A stretch of 64,000 nucleotides of DNA from assembly GCA_022823235.1 (NCBI GenBank), contig JAJDXO010000028.1, positions 41,287 through 105,286 of the forward strand, written 5' to 3'. The notes beneath the pieces were generated by a model. It was not told the origin of the DNA. It ran no database searches and was given only the letters and a program-made list of their open reading frames with translations. Shown in pieces: positions 42,738-50,432 of this stretch (positions are counted from its first letter, which is position 1; each line of letters opens with the position of its first letter). The DNA is from Rhodospirillales bacterium (GTDB lineage Bacteria > Pseudomonadota > Alphaproteobacteria > Rhodospirillales > UBA2165). Both the position numbers and the translations under genes were made by a program.

Positions 42738-42804
42738 AGACGCGCTGGATTCAAAATCCAGTTCTGGTGACAGAGTGGGAGTTCGAGTCTCCCCGCCCGC
42801 ACCA
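42718..42804 (+). tRNA. tRNA-Leu (anticodon CAA)
   Basis: An 87-nt type II tRNA: acceptor GCGGGCG/CGCCCGC, anticodon stem CTGGA/TCCAG with loop TTCAAAA (anticodon CAA), a long variable arm, T-loop TTCGAGT and an encoded CCA. It reads the Leu codon UUG. Its first 20 bases are duplicated at 40535. Confidence 0.96.
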
Positions 42805-42906
42805 TTTCCCGAGATCTCCCTGTCAAGGATGTCGAGGCCGGAAAAACCGGTGCTTTGGCGGACGGAACCGAAATCGCTTTCGAGCGAGGATTCTCCGGCG
42901 CACCAA

Positions 42907-44217
42907 TCAGAGAAGCGCCAGCGGAATCTGCGGGAACGCGATAATCAGCAGCAGGACAATCAGCATCGTCGCCGCGTAGGGCGCTGCGCCGGTGAAGATA
43001 TCGCCGACCGTGATGTCGTCTCGCTGCAGGTTGTTGTGGATGACGAAACACGCAATCCCCAACGGCGGCGTCAGCAGTCCGATCTCGACCGCGATGATCG
43101 TGACGATCCCGAACCAGATGAGGTCGACGCCCAAATTCTGGAGGATGGGAAAAGCCAGCGGCACGGTAATCAGCATGATGGAGCCGGAATCCAGAATGGT
43201 GCCCAGCAGAATGATGGTGACGATGTAGATCGCGAGGAGTTCGCCGGGACCCAGGCCCGAAGATTGGATAAAGCCTTCCATCACGCCCGGAATTCCGGAC
43301 ACGACGATCATCTTCGAATAAAGATGCGCCGAGATCAGCAAAAAACAGATGGCGGCGGTTACGTGACCGGTTTCCTTCAACACCTGCCACAAATTCGCCC
43401 AGGTCAGTGTCCGTTTCAGGATCGACAACACCAAGGCCGCGAACGCGCCGACACCGCCCGCTTCGGTTGCCGTGAACCAGCCGAGCCAGATACCCCCGAG
43501 CACGATAAGGATCAGAATGACGATGGGGACCAATTTGACCGCGAGTTCATGGTCCCCCATGAGCGATTCCGCTTTTTGAACCTCCCCGCCAATCGCGACG
43601 AAGTTGGGAAACCGGTGGGCCAGCACCCAATTGAGGATGGAAAATGCGGCGGCCAGCAGGATGCCGGGCAGAATGCCGGCAATAAACAGGGCGCCAATTG
43701 AACTCTCGGTCAGAATGCCGAACAAAATCAGCAGCATGGACGGTGGGATCAGCATCCCGAGAACGCTGGAGCCGGCAACCACGCCGACAGCGAATCGCGG
43801 GTTGTAGCCGAGCCGCAGCATCTCCGGCACGGCGACCTTGGTGAATACGGACGCGGACGCGATCGAGGAGCCGGTGACCGCCGCAAAAACGGCGTTGGCG
43901 GCCACCGTCGCCGTGCCCAACCCGGCCTTGACCCGCTGGAACAGATGATTGGCGACATCATAGGTGTCCTTGCCGATACCCGAGACGCTGACCAGCAGTC
44001 CCATGAGCACGAACAGGGGTATGACCCCGAATTCAAACCGCCGCAGGCTCTCGCCCGCGGCGAGTGCCAGCAGCTTCCCGGCAATGGTCATGTCCTCGCG
44101 GATCAACGACACGCCGATAAAGGACAGCAGCGACAGGGCAACGCCGATATGCACGCCGATATAGACCAGCACCAGGACGCCGATGATCGACACCAGACCG
44201 ATATCGACGGAACTCAT
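42907..44217 (-). CDS. TRAP transporter large permease (DctM)
   Basis: 436 residues from the ATG at 44217, which overlaps the small-permease stop by 4 bases; the track start at 44340 is too far upstream. About twelve helices: GIPLFVLMG-like FGVIPLFVLMGLLVS, TGSSIASASVFTKVAVPEM, GSSVLGMLIPPSMLLILFGILTESSIGALFIAGILPG and LTPPLGIACFVIHNN are DctM signatures. It is the sodium-driven transport channel for an organic acid supplied by the DctP protein. Confidence 0.95.
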   Translation of the reverse strand: MSSVDIGLVSIIGVLVLVYIGVHIGVALSLLSFIGVSLIREDMTIAGKLLALAAGESLRRFEFGVIPLFVLMGLLVSVSGIGKDTYDVANHLFQRVKAGLGTATVAANAVFAAVTGSSIASASVFTKVAVPEMLRLGYNPRFAVGVVAGSSVLGMLIPPSMLLILFGILTESSIGALFIAGILPGILLAAAFSILNWVLAHRFPNFVAIGGEVQKAESLMGDHELAVKLVPIVILILIVLGGIWLGWFTATEAGGVGAFAALVLSILKRTLTWANLWQVLKETGHVTAAICFLLISAHLYSKMIVVSGIPGVMEGFIQSSGLGPGELLAIYIVTIILLGTILDSGSIMLITVPLAFPILQNLGVDLIWFGIVTIIAVEIGLLTPPLGIACFVIHNNLQRDDITVGDIFTGAAPYAATMLIVLLLIIAFPQIPLALL

Positions 44218-44795
44218 GCCGAGGTCTCCCCCGAAGTTCCCCTTTGGCTCGCCAGGAAACGAAGGTCGGCAATGAACAGCCGCAGAAACTGAATGGCACA
44301 AACGCCCGCACCGACGACCACGACCGCCTTGATAGGCCACTCGGGAAACGTGAAATCCCCCTCGGTGCCGTCATAGGAATTGAGGCGCCAGGCCTTTTCC
44401 AGCAGGGGCGTGGAAAACCGCACCAGCACGACCATCAGGACGACGCCGGCGAAATGAAACACCGCCTGCATCCAATGGCCGAGAACCGGCCGGGTGTTGA
44501 GAAGCTTGCCGATCAGGACGTCCGATCGGGTGAGCCGTCCGGCACGCAACGCGTCGGCCAGCTGAAGGAATACGATCGCCACGATCGACATGGTGATAAT
44601 CAGCGGCACGCCCCGGACCGGGCTGTCGAAAAACGCGCGCATCCCGACATCGATGACGATGAGCATCATCATGACGAAGATCCATGCCGTCCCCAGCGTA
44701 TTCAGGGTCGTTACGATGACATCAAGCCATCGGCCCAGACGGTGGCCCGAGCCGGCAGGCGAAGCCGCCGGCCGGGGCGCCGGTTCATCGATCAT
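44214..44795 (-). CDS. TRAP transporter small permease (DctQ)
   Basis: 193 residues, four helices. WIFVMMMLIVIDVGMRAFFDSPVRGVPLIITMSIVAIVFLQLADALRAGRLTRSDVL is the conserved DctQ core. The family is needed to assemble the transporter with DctM. It lies 18 bases after the binding-protein gene and overlaps dctM. Confidence 0.92.
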   Translation of the reverse strand: MIDEPAPRPAASPAGSGHRLGRWLDVIVTTLNTLGTAWIFVMMMLIVIDVGMRAFFDSPVRGVPLIITMSIVAIVFLQLADALRAGRLTRSDVLIGKLLNTRPVLGHWMQAVFHFAGVVLMVVLVRFSTPLLEKAWRLNSYDGTEGDFTFPEWPIKAVVVVGAGVCAIQFLRLFIADLRFLASQRGTSGETSA

Positions 44796-44813
44796 GAGCG
44801 ATACCGCGGACGG

Positions 44814-45884
44814 TTATTCCTTGTCCCAGTCCCGGACAAAGGTTTCGCCACCCGCGCGCAGGGCATCGAGATAAGCCGCCAACACCTTGCTGGCCGGCAG
44901 ACCCCGCTTGTCCCACGTCTCGGCCCATTGCTTCGGCAGGTTCGGTAGTTTATGCGCCCATCGCTTGCGTTCTTCGGCCGGGAATTCGGTGATCCGGAGA
45001 CCCTGCTTGGCCATGATGCCTGAGAACTTTTTCTCAAGCGCGATCGTCACCCCGGAATATTTGGTCATCATCTGACCGCCGGTTTCACGGAAGATTTTCC
45101 GGGCGTAGGGCGGCATGCCGTCGAAGGTTTCCTTGTTCATGGTCAGGCTGACGCCGACGGTGGAGCCGAAACCGACCCGGGTCATGTACTTTGCCGCTTC
45201 GTGCACCTTGTACACCATGGTCAGCATGATCGAGATGGGATAGCCGTCATAGAGCCCGCTCTTGATGTTGTTGAGCGCCTGGTTCATCGACGACGTCACC
45301 GGGACCGCGCCCGTCGGCTTCAACCAAGCCGATGCGGCACCCGTCGCTCCTATGCGGTGACCCTTGAGATCCTCATATTTGGTGACCGGAAAATTGGTGA
45401 TGAGGTGGAGTGAATCGGAAGCCCCTGCGCCAAGCCAAACCTGATTTCGTTTGGTCCAAGCAGCTTTCATTTCCGGGAACTGTTCGTGAAGCTGCTTATT
45501 GACCTTGTTCAACAGCATCACGTTGGTGGTGCTGAACGGCACCTTGAAGGAAATTTGCTCGAGGGGCAGGTTCGACTCCTCGAACGAGTTGATGACCAAG
45601 GCGATTTGGGCGAGGTTGTCTTCAACAGCTTCGAAGGTGTCACGGAAATTGGCGAGGCTGCCGCTCCATGCTTCGGTCCACTCGATCCTGAAATCGCCTC
45701 CCGCCGCGAGACGCTTATTCACCGTCGGAATGAAGAAATTCTTGGCGAGGCGGACGGCCGCATTGACCGGCGGAACCGGCGCGGAAAACGTCATTTTAGC
45801 GGTCTCCGCAGCTACCGGCGCCGCCGCCAATGCCGTCATCGCGGCGCCCGCGACAGCCGACGCTAAACTAATTTTTCTAATCAT
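44814..45884 (-). CDS. TRAP transporter substrate-binding protein (DctP family)
   Basis: About 356 residues from the ATG at 45884, preceded by AGGAGAAGG. Signal peptide MIRKISLASAVAGAAMTALAAAPVAAE, then a bilobal binding protein with FPVTKYEDLKGHRIGATG and LYDGYPISIMLTMVYKVHEAAKYMTRVGFGS, typical of DctP proteins. The Arg that binds a carboxylate is not pinned down here. The ligand is unknown; neighbours (FAH-family and D-hydroxyacid dehydrogenase) suggest an organic acid. Confidence 0.92.
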   Translation of the reverse strand: MIRKISLASAVAGAAMTALAAAPVAAETAKMTFSAPVPPVNAAVRLAKNFFIPTVNKRLAAGGDFRIEWTEAWSGSLANFRDTFEAVEDNLAQIALVINSFEESNLPLEQISFKVPFSTTNVMLLNKVNKQLHEQFPEMKAAWTKRNQVWLGAGASDSLHLITNFPVTKYEDLKGHRIGATGAASAWLKPTGAVPVTSSMNQALNNIKSGLYDGYPISIMLTMVYKVHEAAKYMTRVGFGSTVGVSLTMNKETFDGMPPYARKIFRETGGQMMTKYSGVTIALEKKFSGIMAKQGLRITEFPAEERKRWAHKLPNLPKQWAETWDKRGLPASKVLAAYLDALRAGGETFVRDWDKE

Positions 45885-45945
45885 CTGAAGCCTTCTCCTA
45901 AACAAACGATCATTGTGAAAAAGAGCATTTTCTTATTCGTGGCGC

Positions 45946-46890
45946 TCAGCCGGCGCGGTAGGCGTTGGGAAGGTCCGCTTCAACCTCGTTGCGCAAAATC
46001 CCCAAGCCCGTAATTTCAACCTCGCACACATCCCCCGGTTTCATGTGAACCCGGCCGGCATATTTGACGCCGCCGCCATCGTCCACATGGCTCTCGATCT
46101 GCGCCTCCATATCGTCGTCGGCGGGCGGTAATGCGCCCGGCGTACCGGTGACGATCACATCACCGGGCCGCAATATGTGGCCGATGGAAATGTAGTGGAT
46201 CAGCGCCTCGACATTGAAGATCAACCCGTTGACGCCTTCGTGCTGGCGCTCCTTGCCGTTGAGTCGGGTGATGATCTCCTTCTCGTAGGGATCGCCGAAT
46301 TCATCCGGGGTCATCATCCATGGCCCGAAGCTGCCGGACGCCTCGAAATTCTTGCCGAGACCGAACTGACGGTTGTGGCTCTGAAATTCGCGGACGCTGC
46401 CCTCGTTGTGGATCGAGTACCCGGCCACGTGGTCCATCGCCTTGTCCTTGGGAATGTGGCGGCCGGCCTTGCCGATGATCACCGCCAACTCACCCTCATA
46501 ATCGAAGGCCTGACCCACATCCGGCGGCGGCGCCAGCAGCGGCCGCAGATGTCCAACATGAGATTTGGCGTGACGCAGAAAAATATGGGGATAGTCCGGC
46601 GACGTGGTCAGGCCCGTCTCGTCGATATGGGTCTGAAAATTCAGCGCCAGCGCCCAGATGGCATTGGGATCGGTGATTACCGGTTCAAGTTCGACGTCGT
46701 CGAATGTCAGGTCGGCCGCCTTGCCGTCCGCCGCCGCGGCGGCGCGTGACAATCCGTCCTCCATGGCGACGATCCGGCGCAGGTTGGAAGGAAGATCGGG
46801 TGCCGCATTGTCGAGCGCAACGAAGCCTGTGTCGTCGACCATGACCCCGACGCCGGGCGCATCGTTATGCCGGTAAGAAACGAGCCGCAT
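45946..46890 (-). CDS. Fumarylacetoacetate hydrolase family protein
   Basis: 314 residues. DYEGELAVIIGKAGRHIPKDKAMDHVAGYSIHNEGSVREFQ and GDVIVTGTPGALPPADD contain the Glu/Asp metal ligands and the closing strand of the FAH fold. Family members hydrolyse or isomerise acylpyruvates and related 1,3-diketo acids in aromatic ring catabolism. It lies upstream of the TRAP genes on the same strand and may act on the imported compound. Confidence 0.92.
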   Translation of the reverse strand: MRLVSYRHNDAPGVGVMVDDTGFVALDNAAPDLPSNLRRIVAMEDGLSRAAAAADGKAADLTFDDVELEPVITDPNAIWALALNFQTHIDETGLTTSPDYPHIFLRHAKSHVGHLRPLLAPPPDVGQAFDYEGELAVIIGKAGRHIPKDKAMDHVAGYSIHNEGSVREFQSHNRQFGLGKNFEASGSFGPWMMTPDEFGDPYEKEIITRLNGKERQHEGVNGLIFNVEALIHYISIGHILRPGDVIVTGTPGALPPADDDMEAQIESHVDDGGGVKYAGRVHMKPGDVCEVEITGLGILRNEVEADLPNAYRAG

Positions 46891-47008
46891 AAAGGAAATC
46901 CTCTCCTGTCACACCGTCAAAAACGGACTATGCTCATTTTTCTCAAACTAGCCAAACCGGACACGCAAGCCAACACTTCGAATGTGGCTGATGCAGGGGG
47001 ACGCCAAT

Positions 47009-47947
47009 ATGAACCGGGTGCACATCGCTGCCTTCAACGCCGGCGACTACGGAGACCTCATCCGCGCCGAGTTTCCCGAGCTCGAGGTAACCGTGGAAAA
47101 CGTCAAGGGAAAGGCCACGACATCCTTTGCGGATGCAAACGTGTTGATCGGGTTCGGGCCGGCAATGACCGACGAACTGGTCGCTGAGGCCACCGGCCTC
47201 AAGTGGATTCAGGCCCTCGGAACCGGGGTCGACGGATTCGATGACCGAGTCGATGTCACCAAGGTGATTCTCAGCTCCATGCGGGGCATCCACGGCCCCC
47301 AGATGGCGGAAATGGCGTTCCTCATGATGCTGTCGTTCGTCCGGCGGCTGCCGTTCATGCTCGAGAACCAGGCCCACAAGCGCTGGGAACGGTTCACCGC
47401 CGCCAAGCTGGAGGGCAAGACGGCCGTCATCATCGGTATCGGCTTGATCGCCGATGCCCTGGCCGCCCGGTGTCAGGCATTCGGCCTAAGGGTCCTGGGC
47501 GTCTCCGGGACACCGCGCAAGGTTGCCAATTTCGACCGGGTGTATGCGCGCACCGACATGGAGGCGGCGGCGGCGGAGGGGGATTTCGTGATCCTGCTGG
47601 CGCCGCTGACCGACGAGTCCCGCGGCATGATCAACCGGCCTGTCTTCCAGGCGATGAAGCCGTCGGCCTATTTCATCAATCTCGCCCGGGGCGGCGTCGT
47701 CGACGAACGGGATTTCGTGGAGGCCATGCGGCGTGAGCAGATCGCCGGCGCCGCCCTGGACGTTTTCGTCGACGAGCCGCTGCCGGAAACCTCGCCGCTG
47801 TGGGATCTGCCCAATGTGATCATCACCCCGCACCTGGGCGGGCGGACCGAAGGCTACGTCGATCAGGCTATGCCGATCATCCGTCACAACTTCCGCTGTT
47901 ATTTGGACGGCGCGCCCGGGAACATGAAAAATAGAGTAACCAGTTGA
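47009..47947 (+). CDS. D-2-hydroxyacid dehydrogenase family protein
   Basis: 312 residues from the ATG at 47009 with AGGGGG ahead; the track start at 46982 is less likely. The Rossmann loop reads GIGLIADALAARC, and the catalytic residues are Arg in NLARGGVVDE, Glu in VFVDEPLPE and His in TPHLGGRTE. NAD(P)-dependent reduction of a 2-keto acid to a D-hydroxyacid, or the reverse. Divergent from the FAH-family gene, it may belong to the same catabolic pathway. Confidence 0.92.
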   Translation: MNRVHIAAFNAGDYGDLIRAEFPELEVTVENVKGKATTSFADANVLIGFGPAMTDELVAEATGLKWIQALGTGVDGFDDRVDVTKVILSSMRGIHGPQMAEMAFLMMLSFVRRLPFMLENQAHKRWERFTAAKLEGKTAVIIGIGLIADALAARCQAFGLRVLGVSGTPRKVANFDRVYARTDMEAAAAEGDFVILLAPLTDESRGMINRPVFQAMKPSAYFINLARGGVVDERDFVEAMRREQIAGAALDVFVDEPLPETSPLWDLPNVIITPHLGGRTEGYVDQAMPIIRHNFRCYLDGAPGNMKNRVTS

Positions 47948-48005
47948 AAATAAATCGTTATTTGAGTGGGGAATAATTCCTTCACACCGGCATTGATATC
48001 ATCGA

Positions 48006-48024
48006 GGCGCCGCAATGCGGCGCC
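48006..48024 (+). promoter_or_regulatory. Perfect hairpin in the leader of the MXKDX lipoprotein
   Basis: GGCGCCGC-AAT-GCGGCGCC, an 8-bp perfect stem with a 3-nt loop, about 35 bases before the start codon. No T tract follows. It could stabilise the mRNA or mark the end of the upstream transcript. Confidence 0.45.
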
Positions 48025-48060
48025 GACAACCGTAACTCAATCCCATTGGGAGACTCGATG

Positions 48061-48252
48061 ATGTCTAAAATCCTTGCCGCGTTTGTCGCTCTCTTCCTGG
48101 TCGCCGGCTGTGCCTCGGACGCCATGATGAAGAAAGACACCATGAAAAAAGACACCATGATGAAGAAGGACGAGATGAAGAAAGACGCCATGATGAAGAA
48201 GGACGAGATGAAGAAGGACACCATGATGAAAAAGGACAAGATGTCCAAATAG
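48061..48252 (+). CDS. Met/Lys/Asp pentapeptide-repeat lipoprotein (MXKDX family)
   Basis: 63 residues from the ATG at 48061 (48058 or 48046 also possible; GGGAG at 48048-48052). Signal peptide MSKILAAFVALFLVAGC with lipobox Cys, then a body built almost entirely of Met-Lys-Lys-Asp units (MMKKDxMKKD repeated about five times). This matches the known pentapeptide MXKDX repeat proteins. The alternating Met and charged residues are suited to binding Cu(I) or another soft metal; this is inference. It lies 107 bases before the second ECF sigma factor gene. Confidence 0.85.
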   Translation: MSKILAAFVALFLVAGCASDAMMKKDTMKKDTMMKKDEMKKDAMMKKDEMKKDTMMKKDKMSK

Positions 48253-48278
48253 GCGGCCGCTTCGCTATAGTTGACGCC

Positions 48279-48317
48279 GGTGACCGGGAGGTGTGCGAGG
48301 GCATTCTCCCGGTGACC
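48279..48317 (+). promoter_or_regulatory. Long inverted repeat between lipoprotein and sigma genes
   Basis: GGTGACCGGGAG and CTCCCGGTGACC form a 12-bp inverted repeat with one mismatch and a 15-nt loop. CCGGTGACC also occurs as a direct repeat at 48278 and 48309. It lies just before the sigma gene and could be an attenuator, processing site or protein-binding site. Confidence 0.5.
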
Positions 48318-48358
48318 CACCGACCGAACCCCGGGATTTCTTCGGACCAAAGCCCGCG

Positions 48359-48865
48359 ATGGATAAACGCAAGGACATCATTGAGCAGATGCCGCACTTG
48401 ATGCGCTATGCCCGCGCCCTCACCCGGGACGCCGTGGCCGCCGACGATCTGGTGCAGGATTGCGTCTCGCGGGCGCTGAGCCGGCTGCATCTGTTTAAGG
48501 CGGGAACCAATATGCGGGCCTGGCTGTTCACCATTTTGCACAACATTCATGCCCAGAATATGCGCACCCTCGGCCGGCGCCCCCGGGCCGTGCCCCTGGA
48601 CCGGGAACTCGAGGAGCGGCGTGGCACCGGCCCGACGCAGGACGCCCCCTTGACGGCGCGCGATCTTCAGCGCGCCCTCGATCGGCTGCCGGACGAACAA
48701 CGGGAAGTGGTCCTGCTGGTGGGGCTCGAGGATATGACCTATGCCGAGGCCGCCGAGGTTACAGGCGTGCCGGTCGGCACGATCATGTCGCGCCTGGCCC
48801 GCGGCCGGGAGCGGCTTCGGAGGATGATGGCCGAGGGCGTCCCCGCCCTGAGGAGTGTCAAATGA
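48359..48865 (+). CDS. ECF-type RNA polymerase sigma factor (second)
   Basis: 168 residues from the ATG at 48359 (MDKRKDIIEQMPHLMRYARAL); the track start at 48293 is less likely. Region 2: DDLVQDCVSRALSRLHLFKAGTNMRAWLFTILHN; region 4: LPDEQREVVLLVGLEDMTYAEAAEVTGVPVGTIMSRLARGRERL. It overlaps the anti-sigma gene by 4 bases. It probably controls the upstream repeat lipoprotein and itself. No clear ECF promoter was found by eye. Confidence 0.93.
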   Translation: MDKRKDIIEQMPHLMRYARALTRDAVAADDLVQDCVSRALSRLHLFKAGTNMRAWLFTILHNIHAQNMRTLGRRPRAVPLDRELEERRGTGPTQDAPLTARDLQRALDRLPDEQREVVLLVGLEDMTYAEAAEVTGVPVGTIMSRLARGRERLRRMMAEGVPALRSVK

Positions 48866-49632
48866 CCGGCGAGACGGGTTTCACCGAAACCGACCTCCAT
48901 GCCTATGCCGATGGCGAGCTGGACCGGGCCACCCTCGCCGAAATCGAGCGCTGGCTTGCCGAAACTCCCGAGGCGGCGGCCCAACTCCATGCCATCAAAC
49001 TCCAAAAGCATTTGATGCATGAGCACTACGACGACGGCCTGGAGGCGCCGTGGCCGGCGGGTGTCGAGGAAATGCTGACCGGAGAGCCCGAGCGGAAGTG
49101 GTGGCCCGGCTGGACGAGGCTGGCCGCCTCGGTCCTGCTTCTGCTGGTCGGCGGTGCCGCCGGTTGGGGTGTCACCCAGGTCGGGTCGCCGGAGCAAACC
49201 GCCGGGCGGAGCTTCGTCCAAAACGCGCTCTATGCCCACGCCGTCTATTCCCACGACGAACAGCGCCCGGTCGAGGTCAGCATCGACGAGGAGCAGCTGC
49301 TGGTCGACTGGCTGTCCGAGCGGATCGGCGAAAAGCTCATGACCCCCGACCTGGCAAGCAACGGCTTCAAGCTTATCGGCGGCCGCCTGGTGTCGGACAC
49401 CGGAATGCCGGCCGCGCAGCTCATGTACGAAGACGTGCGTGCCAAACGGGTCACGCTCTATGTGCGCAAGGCGTTCGAGGACAAGAACTCGGCATTCCGG
49501 TTTATTTCCGAGGACGGCATGGTCGCCTTCTACTGGACCGATGGGCCGCTGTCCTACGCCCTGACGGGGGAGATGCCGCGGGGCGATCTCCTGGATCTCG
49601 CCCAAATGGTCTTCAAGGACATTTCTTCCTGA
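48862..49632 (+). CDS. Transmembrane anti-sigma factor
   Basis: 256 residues. The cytoplasmic N-terminus (TDLHAYADGELDRATLAEIERWLAETPEAAAQL) has the typical LHAYxDGEL anti-sigma opening; one membrane helix (LAASVLLLLVGGAAGWGV, about residues 93-110) precedes a periplasmic domain of about 140 residues with an AHAVYSHDEQRPVEVS motif. There is no Cys-based zinc motif. Many ECF anti-sigma factors with this N-terminal phrase are known in alphaproteobacteria. Confidence 0.9.
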   Translation: MTGETGFTETDLHAYADGELDRATLAEIERWLAETPEAAAQLHAIKLQKHLMHEHYDDGLEAPWPAGVEEMLTGEPERKWWPGWTRLAASVLLLLVGGAAGWGVTQVGSPEQTAGRSFVQNALYAHAVYSHDEQRPVEVSIDEEQLLVDWLSERIGEKLMTPDLASNGFKLIGGRLVSDTGMPAAQLMYEDVRAKRVTLYVRKAFEDKNSAFRFISEDGMVAFYWTDGPLSYALTGEMPRGDLLDLAQMVFKDISS

Positions 49633-49669
49633 CGGCGGATCGACCCGGGGTCGCCCTGATTTCGGGTTT

Positions 49670-50371
49670 CTAGAACGGTGCGCCGACGGCCTTGCAAACG
49701 AATTTCATTAGCGGCGTCACCGCCCTGAAACCATCCTCCACGTCGGAAACGAAGGATTTGGCGCGGGCCGCGCGTTCGGTGTCGTAACACATGGCGAAAA
49801 AGGTTTGCCGCTTGATGTCTTCAATATGCTTTTCGTCGGCCGAGAAACCCTTGGGCGGCCGTTTCAAGGCATCCCCCATAATGCCGCCGGTTTTCGCGTT
49901 GAGCGCCTTGTTATTGATGACCCGGGTCCAGGCGGCGGGGTCTTTGCCGATCGCGGTCCGGATCTTGGCGAGCTCCGGTGCGGGCGGCTTCCAAATGCCG
50001 CCGCCGTAGATCACCTTTCCGGGCTCGAGGTGAAGATAGAACCCGGGGGCGTGCGCATCCTTGCCGGCCGAATGACGGAACTGCACGGCCGCGTGCTCTT
50101 TGTACGGCCGCTTGTCCCTGGAAAACCGCACGTCCCGATAAATCCGGAACATGGATCCGCCGTTGGGCTTGGGATCGGCAACGTAATGCTTTGAAATCCC
50201 GGCGAGGCGCGGCGCCATTTCCTCGATGAACGAGATGCAGGCCGCCACCACCACTTCGCGATACCGGTCCTTGTTGGCTTCGAACCAAGGCCGCTCGTTG
50301 TTGCCTGCCAGTTCTTCGAAAAACTCGAAAAAATCCCGGCCGAATCCGGTGAATGGCCCGGTGAATGGCAT
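49670..50371 (-). CDS. DUF2461 family protein
   Basis: 233 residues from the ATG at 50371; the track extension is not supported. FFEFFEELAGNNERPWFEANKDRYREVV and MFRIYRDVRFSRDKRPYKEHAAVQFRH are DUF2461 (TIGR02453) signatures, with GFYLHLEPGKVIYGGGIWKPPAPELAKIR after them. The family is common and cytoplasmic, with unknown function. It is convergent with the anti-sigma gene. Confidence 0.92.
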   Translation of the reverse strand: MPFTGPFTGFGRDFFEFFEELAGNNERPWFEANKDRYREVVVAACISFIEEMAPRLAGISKHYVADPKPNGGSMFRIYRDVRFSRDKRPYKEHAAVQFRHSAGKDAHAPGFYLHLEPGKVIYGGGIWKPPAPELAKIRTAIGKDPAAWTRVINNKALNAKTGGIMGDALKRPPKGFSADEKHIEDIKRQTFFAMCYDTERAARAKSFVSDVEDGFRAVTPLMKFVCKAVGAPF

Positions 50372-50432
50372 GGCGCGCTCCTTGGGTGTCGCTGTGGTCG
50401 TGAGGATAGCGCGCGCCGGTTCGGTGCGCCAA

